DNA of 64,000 nt from Cymodocea nodosa. Its lineage: Eukaryota; Streptophyta; Magnoliopsida; Alismatales; Cymodoceaceae. The notes under the pieces are model-generated. The model was not told where the DNA came from. It was given only the letters and a program-made list of their open reading frames with translations, and did no database searches. Numbering within the stretch: position 1 is the first letter of the stretch; every line of letters starts with the position of its first letter. Of the stretch, positions 35,211 through 45,411 are shown piece by piece. The DNA lies in assembly GCA_036874045.1 (NCBI GenBank), contig CM072343.1, positions 5,476,001 through 5,540,000 of the forward strand. Direction: 5' to 3'. Both the position numbers and the translations under genes were made by a program.

Positions 35211-36352
35211 TCTAGAAATTGAATATTAGAGCATATTGTCTTTCTGTCATGACTAAGCTTGTGGAGGGCATTTTGGCTCAAGGAAAACTGCTGCAAAAAT
35301 TTTGTAATGTGGATTTTATTGGCCAACACTATTCAAAAATGCTTATAAATATTGCTTAAATTGTTTAAGATGTCAACAAATAGGAAGAATATCAAAGAGG
35401 AATATGATGCCTCTGAATCCTATTGTTGAGGTTGAATTCTTTGATGTGTGGGGAATAGATTTTATAGGTCCATTTCCTATGTCTAATCAATTTAATTATA
35501 TATTTTTGGGGGTTAATTATGTATCTAAATGGATAGAAGCTATTCCTACAAAAACTAATGACAACAAAGTGGTAATACAATTTATAAGAACCAATATATT
35601 TGCCAGATTTGGAATACCTAAAGCTATTATCAGTGATAGAGGAACTCATTTATGTAATAGAAGTTTTGAAGCCTTAATGAAGAAATATGGAGTAAACCAC
35701 AAAATTGCAACATCATATCATCCGCAAACAAGTGGACAAGTAGAAAGTGCTAACAAACAAATTAAGTTAATCTTAGAAAAAGTAGTAAATTCTACAAGAA
35801 CAGATTGGGCTAATAGATTGATAGATGCACTTTGGGCTTATAGAACTACTTATAAGACAAGCTTAGGTATGTCACCTTTTAGGCCAGTATATGGAAAAAG
35901 TTGTCATTTATCAACTGAAATAGAACATAAAGCTTATTGGGCTTTAAAAACTCTGAACACTAATTTAAGTCAAGCTATTGAAAATAGGAAATTGTAATTA
36001 ATTGAATTAGAAGAATTTAGGAATGAAGCTTATTTGAAAACTGTAAGTGAAAGAGAAAATGAAATTCTAGCATGATAGGAAAATTATTCCAAAAAGCTTT
36101 GAAATAGGACAACAAGTATATCTTTACATGGCTAGACTCCATAACCGTCTAGGAAAATTAAGATCTAGATGGGCAGGACCTTACATAGTTCGAAATATTT
36201 ATCCTTATGGAGCTATTAAGATTGAAAATCCTAAAAATCAGAATATCTTTAAAGTAAATGGACAAAGACTTAGACCTATTCTAAAAATACCAAAAAGCTC
36301 CTTTGGAATTATAGAAGAAGTCAGAGTAGAGGACTACTCAAGCTTTACTTAG
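35211..36352 (+). pseudogene. pol: Element H integrase with C-terminal GPY-type module
   Basis: Integrase joins element DNA to the host chromosome. The HHCC zinc site is spread over 35255-35385 (GGHFG; CLNCLRCQ) with stops. The catalytic core runs unbroken from 35404 to 35997. It has WGIDFIGPFP (first Asp), IISDRGTHLC (second Asp) and SGQVESANKQIK (Glu), so all three acidic residues are kept. The C-terminal module LGKLRSRWAGPYIVRNIYPYG (36140-36210) and FKVNGQRLRPIL end at 36352. A frame break near 36060-36125 separates core and tail. Confidence 0.9.
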
Positions 36353-37034
36353 TAAGAAATCAGCTTTTATTTTATTTTCATAGAAATTTTTTTTTTTTAA
36401 ATTATAAAATATAAAAAATTGTTGCAGTTCAACCGACTAGATCGATTAGTATGACCAGAACATAAAAAATCTATATTAATTTTTAGTAAAAAAAAAAAAG
36501 AATTTGATTTTACCGAAACATAGTATTAGTTTAACCGAAAAAAAAGTCGGTCTGATCGAAACATAGTATCGGTTAAACCGGTAAAAAAAAAAACTATTAT
36601 CTTAAGTATTTTTTTTATTTTTTATTTTTATATATTTGTTTCTACGGGAGGTCCATTGAGTTACGCTTAACTCAACGAACTTACTCCATTGAGTCTTGAG
36701 TTAGTCAACGAGCTTATTCCGTTAAGTTAACTGTAACTCAACGGAGTACTGTAGTTAAGACCATGGACTTAGTCCGCGGAGTTATCTGTAATTCCACGAA
36801 TGAGAGAGCAAGAGTTTTGTTTGGGAAATGACCCGGTTACCCGCCTAAACTTAGGGCTTATTTAGACTAAAACTTAGGGTTTTGGGGGCATTATCTGGCA
36901 AATCATTTAGAACTTAGAACAGTAGAGATCAGAGCGATTCTGTGCCGTTGTGTAACTCCACGATGAGGAAGATGACACCCTAGTTCTGTGAAGATGCGGT
37001 TGACACATCACAATTTCTGAAAGAGTTAGAAAAA
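36353..37034 (+). promoter_or_regulatory. Element H spacer before the post-pol ORF, with inverted motif array
   Basis: It is AT-rich with A and T runs. A 27-base unit built on CGAAACATAGTAT plus a TTAACCG-type palindrome occurs twice (about 36512-36538 and 36555-36581). Between 36660 and 36800 there are repeated GTTGAGTTA/TAACTCAACG-type half-sites facing each other. It may be a promoter or a hairpin-forming region; this is inference. Confidence 0.5.
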
Positions 37035-39176
37035 TGGCACACGCGACAGAAAATCAGGAATACGACAAGAGAAAAAGAGCTATAGAAGGTAGAATCCAAA
37101 CTTTTCAACTTGAGAAGATTTTTAGTAGATTTGGGTATACAAATACCCTAGATAGTGGAAACAAGAATCAGAGTAGCAATAGAAATTGCTATAAGTAAAG
37201 AGAGAAAAATCAGGCCAAACAATGAAGTAGCCCTAGATCTAATCCAACGCAAGGCCAGATTATGGTTCAAAAAGTGCATTGCTGGTCATGTAAAGGGTGC
37301 AATAAGGCGGCAGCAACAAGCAGAGGAAGAACAAGAGGAGCCGACTGTTGAAAGACCTGTTCCTAAGGAACAGCAGCTAGGACCTTCAGTTCCACCATTC
37401 AGGCCATTGGCACGAGCAAAAATGTTGGGGCCTTCAATTGAAGAGGAATTAAGAGAATTCCAAGGACTGGTTCAAGTTGGGAAAAACCAAGGAGAACTAG
37501 AAGATTTAGTAGTAGCTAAAGCACACTTGGTATTTGATGCACTTTGCAAGAGGAGGGTTGCAGAAAAATTGAAAGCCCAATACAAAATTAAAGTTTAACA
37601 GCATCAAAGAACCATTGTTAGATTTGCTGCAAGGGGAGAAGCTGAAGCTGGTCCTTCGAGACCAGTAAATATTGAAAAAATTAAACAGGAAGAGCCAGTA
37701 CTTGTGGCTCAAAGGCGTGCAGAGCCTATATTTATAGATTTAATCTCAGAAGAAGAAGAGGAAGACCAGGTACAATTAATCAGAAGAAGGAAAGGAAAAG
37801 AGATAATACCTGAATATCAAGAGGAGATTAAATCTAAAGTACCAATATCAACAGGGCCTGTAGAGCCAATTTTTGTAAACCTGCTATCCAATTCTGAGGA
37901 GGAGTAGGAGCAGCACCAAAAGCAAAGAGAAGAACAAAAACAGGCTGAAATTAGTCTACAGCCTATACAAGAAGAAGAAACAGAAATTAGGGCAGAAGCT
38001 GATTTGCCCATGACTCCATCCCAATCTGCCATAGAATCAGAAAGAACAGTGACAGTGCAGATTAGTAGTTAGGACGAAGAAGAAAGAACAGAAACTGAAC
38101 GAGAAGCTGAACAAAGCCATATGGAAAAAAATGACTTTGCAGATTCGACTGAATTTAATGAAACAATTCAAGACATAGTGGAGAGTTCTACCGACTCACC
38201 ACCACAGACAAAAGCAGAAGCAAATGTTCAGAAATCTGCAGAACATTTTCAACAAGTTCAAGTTTAGCCTATGGAAGAGGAAGATCAAGAACAAACCCCT
38301 CTGAAACAACAAAGTCACATTCCTGACCCGACTGAAGCAATAGTTCTGAATGAAGTACACTTTTGGAGTCAGGAAGCTTATAATAAATACCAAGAGATTA
38401 GGGGTTATGATATCATATACAGTAGACCAGTAAATTGGGACGGAATGCAAGAAATTAAGGAATTATTTGAGTTCCAGGGTCTACTGCAATTTATTTCTTA
38501 GTAGAAAGGGCATGAAATATATGAAAATCTAGTGTCCTGCTTGTATGCTAATTTAAGAGAAAAGGAAGGACAATTAATTTCCAATGTGGAGGAAGCTGAT
38601 GTACAGATAACACTAGAGCTTCTCCACAGCATTCTTGGATTGAAGAATGAAGGAAAAGAAATTTTGGAAAGCACAACTACCGTTGAATGGACAAAGCAGG
38701 AAATCAAGAACAATTTGGCTATCAATCCTGGTGTGCCATTATTAAATAGACTGAAGCATTTAAGTGGTAAAGTACACATGATAGCTAACATTTTGATTAA
38801 AAATGTCTATCAACGATAGGGCCATGACATTGAACTAAGTCAATTTGTCAAGTGGGCCACTTATGTAGTTGTGAATAGAATTCAAGTTAATTGGTGTCAA
38901 GTCTTCCTATCCAAAATGAAGTCTGCAAAGAAGAAATTATTTTATGGAGATTTGATACCTATATTGATGGTAGACTGTATTGATTTCACGAAATGGACAT
39001 CCAAAAGGATAAGATCAAGAACCATTGTAGTGAAAGAATATAGAAATTATGTTGCAGCTGCTGAAGTATTTGTACTTTCTAGAGGCATTATTGGAGCTAT
39101 AGAAAGGATAGAACAATTAGAGCAGCAATTAGAAAAACTCTAGAAGGAAGTAGATGAACTTAGGAATAGAGGCTAA
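37035..39176 (+). pseudogene. Post-pol ORF of element H, related to that of element I
   Basis: An ATG at about 37035 lies upstream of a single frame that runs from 37155 to TAA at 39174, with stops at 37149, 37596, 37905, 38070, 38268, 38499, 38817 and 39141. Many of these are TAG at expected Gln codons. The N-terminal part has EKIFSRFGYTNTL, like DIYSRYTFSNKVL in element I. A long Glu/Gln-rich middle follows. Then comes the conserved domain (about 38400-38990): YSRPVNWDGM, ELFEFQGLLQF, SCLYANL, LGLKNEGKE, NRIQVNW and KKLFYGD, in the same order and spacing as in I. The tail is a short coiled coil. Function is unknown. Confidence 0.8.
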
Positions 39177-40134
39177 TTGTATAGTTTGTCTACTTGTACT
39201 TGTATATATTTGTATGAAAAATATCTGATTTGATTGTACTGTAATTGATTCATATGAATGAATATATGTTTTTCAGATATATTTTTCATGTGTGTTTTGA
39301 ATGATGAAATGGATGAACTATATTGAATGTTATATAATTTGTGGATCATTATGCATGAATGTTTAAAAAGATTTACAGTTTGCTGAATGACAAGATTAAA
39401 TAATAGATGCTTGAAAATATCTGCATGCTGCAAGGTAAAATGTAAATTCTGCATAATATGAAATGAATTGCAAGTTGAATATTTATATAATGTTCAGATT
39501 TAAACGAATTTTGATTAGAATGCTGCATTAATGACATATATTTAACTTTATTTCAGTTAGCATAATGCAGGAGAAAAAAAAAACATAGAGGTACTTACGA
39601 GGAGTAAACTTAGAGGTTGCTAAGTGTTAACTCAACGAAGTAAGTTCGTTGAGTTAAACTTAACTCCACAAGGTCAGTAATATAATATAAGGTCACTCCG
39701 TTGTGTTATCTGTAACTCAACGAAGTTAGTCTGTGGAGTTAGCAACAGTAACCGACATTGTAAATTACAGATAACTCAATGAGGTTAGTTCATGGATTAA
39801 GCAGAAAGGTTATTCTTTTAACCACGAACGAAACTTCATCGGCTTAGCAGTTACCAAAATTTGAAATTAGTAGTGGTACACGTACCCATAAAAATAGGAA
39901 CCACGTTGCACGTTGCAAGACACGTTCTTGCAACGAGATTTATTTACTTTATGGATGTGCATTATATATATAAAACAGAATGTTATTTACGAGTTACTAG
40001 CACTTTTAAAAGAAAGGAGAATGGGTTGGGGGAACTGGAAGGAGAAGCAGCTGATTCGACTTCATCCGTCAACAAATATTTACTGAATGGAAAGCTTCAG
40101 ATTGGTATGTAATTAATCGACTGCTATTTTATTT
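39177..40134 (+). promoter_or_regulatory. Element H spacer between post-pol ORF and gag
   Basis: A purine tract (AGGAGAAAAAAAAAA, about 39570-39584) is followed by a cluster of GTTGAGTTA/TAACTCAACG half-sites (39615-39790). A TATA-like ATTATATATATAAA sits at about 39960-39973, roughly 160 bases before the gag ATG. This would fit a short LTR plus leader between tandem H copies, but no TG...CA ends or matching second LTR were found. Confidence 0.45.
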
Positions 40135-41477
40135 ATGAGCACATGGACTCGTTCTCCTAGCACTAAACAATTAGTAAGAACACCTACCTAGGAATATTCA
40201 ACACAGAGGCGTACTGAAACATTTTCTGAACTGGACTTTAACGAAATCCTTTGGGGTGTAGCAAACCTTTCTTTAAAAGAGAACGTAGAGATGACTACTC
40301 TAGTAGAAAAACCATTAGGAGAAATTTTGTATCTTGAATTAGTTGATGAACCTTCATGTATTCGATTGCCGAACTTTGAGGGAGATAGGTTTGAACTGAA
40401 ATCTAATTATATTAGACAATTGCCACATTTTCATGGATTAGAAAGAGAGGATACCTATTATTTCCTTAGAGAATTTAACTAAGTTTGTCAAATGATGAAA
40501 ATGCCGAACATGAGTATAGATGCTATTAAACTTAGATATATCCCTTTTGCTTTAAAAGACACAAATAAGAGATGGTTATATACTCTATCGCCCGATTCAA
40601 TTTCTACATGGACTGAATTTTGCTCAGTTTTTCTGAAAAAATATTATCCAACACATCAAATGATTAAAAAGAAAAAAGAAATATTAATGTGTAGCCAAAA
40701 ATAAGGTGAATCATTTTGGAAATATTTTGAAAGATTTAAAGATTTACTGACTCAATGTCCACATCATGCAATGAGTAAAGCACAATTAATAGGTATAATT
40801 TATGAAGGCATAGATGTTTCAACGAAATCTTTATTAGAATCTACTTGCCAAAATGGATTTCTGAAACTATGTAGTGAAGAAGCATAGGCATATTTAGAAA
40901 ACTTTGCAAAAGAACTACACAATGGGAAAACTCAGCTAAAGCTATTGTAGATAAAAGAATATTGCCAAGAGGAATGCATGAAATAGATTCAAGTACTATG
41001 GTTGAAGTGAAATTAACTGAATTAACAAAGAAAATAGAAGAGTTATCATTAAATCAAAAGCTAGCAGAAAAGAATGCAAACATTAATGATCTAGATATTA
41101 TTTATGCTAGAAACCAGAAAGATAACTTTGGAAATTCTTATAATCCTAATTGGAGAAATCACCCGAATTTATCTTGGAGAAACAATAATTTCCAGGGAGG
41201 AGAAAATATAAATGAGAAGAATATAAGTTATGAAGCATTACTTGAACAAGGATCTAGAATAGAGAAATTAGAAAAGATAATCCAACAATTAAACAATCGT
41301 TTAGATTTTGTATTTGGAAATGTTGCAATTCAAAATCAAAATAGAAACATACCACTTAAACAGAAGGAATCAATGGAAGTTAGACCTACTGGAGGATTGT
41401 CAATACAAGCAATACCTAACCCTGTCAATAGAACTATTAATGAAATTGATACCTCTTCTGGGAGGATAGCTGAATGA
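40135..41477 (+). pseudogene. gag: Athila-type Gag downstream of the H pol region
   Basis: The ATG at 40135 is followed after about 80 codons by the Athila/Tat Gag domain: FELKSNYIRQLPHFHGLE (about 40395-40440), KLRYIPFALKD, RWLYTLSPDSISTWTEF and FLKKYYPTHQM. ESFWKYFERFKDLLTQCPHH (about 40710-40770) completes it. Stops at about 40180, 40480, 40702 and 40888 and a frame break near 40945 are present; several replace Gln. The C-terminal piece (40962-41477) has a weak coiled coil and GGLSIQAIPNP, as found before the protease in Athila elements. It lacks a zinc knuckle, normal for this lineage. Its place after pol is abnormal. Confidence 0.83.
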
Positions 41478-41665
41478 AGCAGTATAACTGAAGTAACTAT
41501 ATATATATATATAAGTTTATTTATAGTTAAAAGTATCGTAGAGTTAGTCCTTAACTCAATGAACTTAGTCTGTTGAGTTATGCCCTAACTCCACGAGTGT
41601 GTGCAATAGTTATGTTAATTTTTGTCTCTACTAAAATTTTTGTTTGTGTTATACAGAATCAGCAA
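41478..41665 (+). promoter_or_regulatory. Spacer before the F-box ORF
   Basis: A TA repeat (about 41497-41514) and GTAGAGTTA, TAACTCAATG and GTTGAGTTA half-sites (41538-41580) precede a pyrimidine-rich TTTTTGTTTGTGTTATACAG. That last stretch looks like a plant 3' splice site, ten bases before the ATG at 41666. Confidence 0.45.
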
Positions 41666-43580
41666 ATGGAATTGATGCAATTACCGCTAGATGCACTAAG
41701 GGAAGTAATGAGTAACTTGTCAACTAAAGATTTGTGTAGGTTATGTTGTGTATCAAAGGAAATTAAAGACTATGTTGGAGAAAAATATTTTCAGGGATTA
41801 CTGTTGAGCTATATTTTTAGCTCAAGCTTTACTGCAAGTGCACAGTTCTTTTGGTGTACATGGCAAATACAGGTCATTCTTCCACAAGGATTGTGTTTAT
41901 GACTTAATCAACTATTACTCAACTTGTTCTTCAAGCTCTTAGGTATACTTCAGTAAATTAATGACATGTGAATGTAGAATAATCAAAGTTAACACAAGCT
42001 CACAAATCATGCAATTTCAAGGCAATTTGTAGTGGAAAATGGTGATGTGAATCAATTTCTTTACTTGTAAATCTATCAACTCATTCAATTATAACATGCA
42101 CACAAGTTCCACGTGATTTCAGAAGTGATATTAATGCATCAATATTAAGGAAAGAAAAATAAAATAACAAGGTTCAATAGACTATACTACTCTATTCTAA
42201 TTTATACTAAATGCATGCAACTATGCTATTTGCTAATCTAACTAAACTATACTATACTACTTGCATTAGAAATTCTTTTTGGAGATTGATTAGGACAAAA
42301 TGTGATCAATATAAGATATAACAAACTCAATTAACTACTGAAATTAAAATTAACAACTAGATATAAGTGATAGGTTCTTCATTCAAATGAACATCAACAC
42401 TTATTTTCTTCTTCTTTCAATTCACACCTTCTTCTCAAATGCGCCAAGCCACCATTGATGAGTGTCATTCACTCGTGTGAAAGCCTCACCAACAGCCCCA
42501 ACAATACATGTGAATAGAGGATGCAAATTAGAAGTTGAAAAGAAGAATTAAACATTCATATACATTCATTGAACTCTATCTAGCTAAGAAGACATATAAT
42601 TGAGATGTTCACCACCATTTCTCATCAATTCTTCCTTCTATACAAGAAAATAATAAACTCTAAGAGTTGTCACTACCTTAGGAGCTTCTTATCTTCTTCT
42701 CTAGAGCTTTGAATTCAATGGAACTTGGCAGCAAATCCACCTCCAAGCTTGGACGTCTTCTCCTTAGCCCTTGGAATGGTGAATAGCATCAATGGATGGT
42801 CTCCTTGCAAGCATAAGCCTCACCTCCAAGCTTTCTTCTCTTCTTTCTTTCTCTCCTTGGAAACACCAAGTTGGCCTACGAAACTCCTCTCCCCTTGCCT
42901 TTATGTTAGCATGTGTTCTCTCTCTTTGATGTGGCACCTTGGTTTTATCACCAAGCCAATAGGATGCCATAGATCTAGGAGGGCCAATAAGGTGTTGGCA
43001 TGCCCTCTTCTTTAAAGTTTAGTTCACCAACTTTTGATTCTTTACATCTTCTTTTGGTCTTTTGCATTAAGCTCCTTCCATATGTGTGTTAGCTACAATT
43101 AATGGAAATTGAACTCCAAGAGACGTTAGCCAACATAGGACATTCAAAATAAAATCAATGTGTTCCATGTAAAATTATATTCAATGGGGGATGCACTTGT
43201 TAATTAAATTTCTATATTGCACTATATTTCAAGACTTATATTACCCATAATTAATATCATTTATCCATCATAGATATATAATATCATGCAAAATTACTTT
43301 TAAAATTCATTAAAAATGGGCAAAATTAAAGCTTGAACAATTACAAGCTGCAAAAATGACTAAGACTAGAGATGGATTCATATGGAAGTCATTTAATCGT
43401 AGTTCAATTAGCCATGAATATCTGAATATGGAAGAAACTATTGGAATTCCACCCAATACATTAGAAAGAATAGATCATATTATGGGGATGGATGAAGGAT
43501 TAATTATATACAGGACCAAACCAAGGTATGCAATTCTATTACCTGATATTTTGATTAGAAATCCTATCACAATAGAATAA
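41666..43580 (+). pseudogene. F-box ORF interrupted by solo LTR J
   Basis: From ATG 41666 the frame begins MELMQLPLDALREVMSNLST and continues with KDLCRLCCVSKEIKDYV, a recognisable N-terminal F-box (residues about 5-40), the module that binds SKP1 in SCF ubiquitin ligases. At 41811 the frame is cut by solo LTR J. Skipping J and one ATTAC copy, it continues in the same frame at 43345 to TAA at 43578. The second exon-like part contains no domain I recognise. Past the TAA the frame stays open to element D at 43628, so the original end is lost. It may be an ORF of element H or a captured piece of a host F-box gene. Confidence 0.65.
41812..43339. repeat. Solo LTR J (1528 bases)
   Basis: The ends are TGTTGAGC and GCTTGAACA, imperfect inverted repeats. 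The flanks are ATTAC at 41807-41811 and 43340-43344, a perfect 5-base target duplication. No internal coding sequence is present, so it is a solo LTR left by recombination. The family and transcriptional direction are not resolved. ORFs inside it on both strands are uninformative. Confidence 0.85.
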
Positions 43581-43627
43581 TGGAATATAGGAAGACCTAA
43601 TAGATATGAAGTACCAACTGAAAATTG

Positions 43628-45411
43628 TGTTAGGATCGATAGGCTCACTAGAGGGGGGGTGAATGGTGAAAGTGTGTAGTTTTTAAAATTCTTTTGATGT
43701 TGAATTGAATAATTCAATAGAAATGTAATGAGATGAAACTAAGCGAATGCAAATCAGTAGAGACAAGAAACACACAATAAATTTTTAGGTGGTTCACCAA
43801 CTTGGCTAGTCCACCCCCAAGATTCACTTGGGCTTCACTAAGTGTTTCAACACTTACACACTTGCTTTCAGGTCAAAGAAAGAACCAACTACACAGAAGT
43901 TTTCAGGTATAAATTTCAGTAAACCAACCTCTAGAGTTTGCAGGTCAAAACTCGAACCAACACTGAATTTAGCTTTCAGGTTGAAGCCACGAACTAACAA
44001 CTTTAATCTTTCAATTAGAGTTTTGGCGTATAGAGCTTTCTCTGTAGTAGATCTTTAGAATATGCTTCACTGTTTGTAGACTTGAGTGTAATTGGAATTG
44101 GAGTGTAGCTCACTATATGTGGTATATCTGTTATCTCTGTGTTTTCCTTTCTTAAACTCCTCATATTTATACCAAAGGTATAACGATCATATTTCTCAGT
44201 CAACAGATGTATTCTACTATACTTGAGTAGACATTAGTCAAATATGGTAAGTTACCATTCAGAAAGTTATTTTAAGATGTCTTACCGATTTTCCTAACCT
44301 TTCGGATAGTTAGCTGTGTAACTCTCCGAAGAATATCTGTAACTCACCGAAAGATCACTTAAACCTTTTTGCTAGGTAGGATTCCAGAATATTTACTGTG
44401 AGCTGTCATTTAGTCGGATACTTATAACTGTAACTCACCGAACAGTTATATAACTGTCGGATAGTTGGCTACAGTAGCCTTCTGTTAACTTTTTGATTGC
44501 TTCAATTTAGCACGTGCATAAAAGGCTAACTTAAGTTTCAGATGGTTATCCCTATAACTCACCGAAACGCTTTAGGATTTCGAATAGTTATCTTTATGAC
44601 TCTCTGAAAACTTATTTGAGCTTCTCTCTAGAATTCTGCATGTGGGAAATTCAATGACTTAAGTTTCAAATGGTTATCCCTGTAACTCACCGAAACGCTT
44701 CAGGATTTCGGATAATTATCTTTCTAACTCTCCGAAAACTTATTTCAGCTTCTCTATGGAATTCTACACGTGGCAATTTCAATAACTTAAGTTTCGGATA
44801 GTTAAACTGTAACTCACCGATTTTCCCTTTTTTTAAGCTTTCAACTGCCGGCTTCTCCATTTTGCACGTGCATAATAAAATGACTTAAGTTCCGGAAAGT
44901 TATACCTGTAACTTACCAAAAAACTCGAATAGTTATCTAACTCTCCGAAAAGAAAACTCAGATAGTTATCTAACTCTCCGACAAGTCCTTTAAGCTTCCG
45001 TTCTATATTTTTGCACGTGATTTATTGAATGACTTAAGTTTCAGATAGTTAGCCTTACTAACTTTTCGATTTTCCTTTCTCTTTCGGATAGTTAACTCCA
45101 TAACTCTTCGATCATTCAACCAACTTAACTATCTGATTTAATAACTCTCCGAAGGCTTTGTGGAATCGGATAGTTATCCTTCTAACTGTCCGACGGACTT
45201 GCTGCTGTTTTACTCTTCGGATACTTGGTCCTGTAACAGTCTGATTTTCCTGTAACTTGAAAGTAGTATGATCTGGAACCTTCTCGATCTGTTCGTCTGC
45301 TTGGAATTTGTTTTAAGAACCTTCTGATCTAATGCAGTATAAACTTAACTGTGAAATACATTATGTTTCCTCACATAGGTTTTGCATTATCAAAATACTC
45401 GGGTTCTGACA
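43628..45411 (-). repeat. 3' LTR of element D (1784 bases)
   Basis: On the element strand it starts TGTCAGAACCCGAGT and ends CTAACA (complement at 43628). Its U3 (44283-45240) carries by eye about 30 half-sites of CGGATAGTTA or TAACTCTCCG type, mostly alternating in orientation, with CACGTG boxes and ACTTAAGT. Confidence 0.9.
44531..44914 (-). repeat. 128-base tandem repeat in the U3 of element D
   Basis: Units beginning TTAAGTTTC occur at 44531, 44659 and 44787, exactly 128 bases apart; the third is only partly conserved. Each unit has a G-box-like CACGTG or CATGTG, ACTTAAGT, a CGGATAGTTA-type site and a TAACTCACCG-type site. Confidence 0.85.

Larger units (their letters stand above)
20564..43627 (+). 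mobile_element. Element H: Athila-like Gypsy element with extra ORFs, interrupted by I and J
   Basis: After removing nested elements I (21483-33242) and J (41812-43339), H reads: Gag end/protease, RT, RNase H, integrase, spacer, post-pol ORF, spacer, Gag, spacer, F-box ORF. The domains match the Athila lineage (DLGA protease, FMDD RT, integrase followed by a GPY-type tail). No LTR of H is firmly recognised. Gag lying downstream of pol is abnormal. It could mean two tandem copies sharing an LTR hidden in 39177-40134, or a rearrangement. Left end: junction with the E LTR. Right end: element D at 43628. Confidence 0.7.

Noticed and set aside
36352-36353. A chromodomain after the H integrase
   Set aside because: The C-terminal part at 36128-36352 shows the GPY-type module only; no chromodomain aromatic cage residues are seen, as expected for the Athila lineage.
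39177-40134. A definite H LTR between post-pol ORF and gag
   Set aside because: A purine tract and a TATA-like box are present, but no TG...CA ends, PBS or second copy could be identified, so it is listed only as a spacer.
42725-43015. 96-codon ORF in solo LTR J
   Set aside because: Inside a solo LTR with a confirmed target duplication, no recognisable domain, and an overlapping ORF on the other strand.
44283-45240. Possible CRISPR-like array from regularly repeated short motifs
   Set aside because: The sites are degenerate, alternate in orientation and have irregular short gaps; the locus is a plant LTR.
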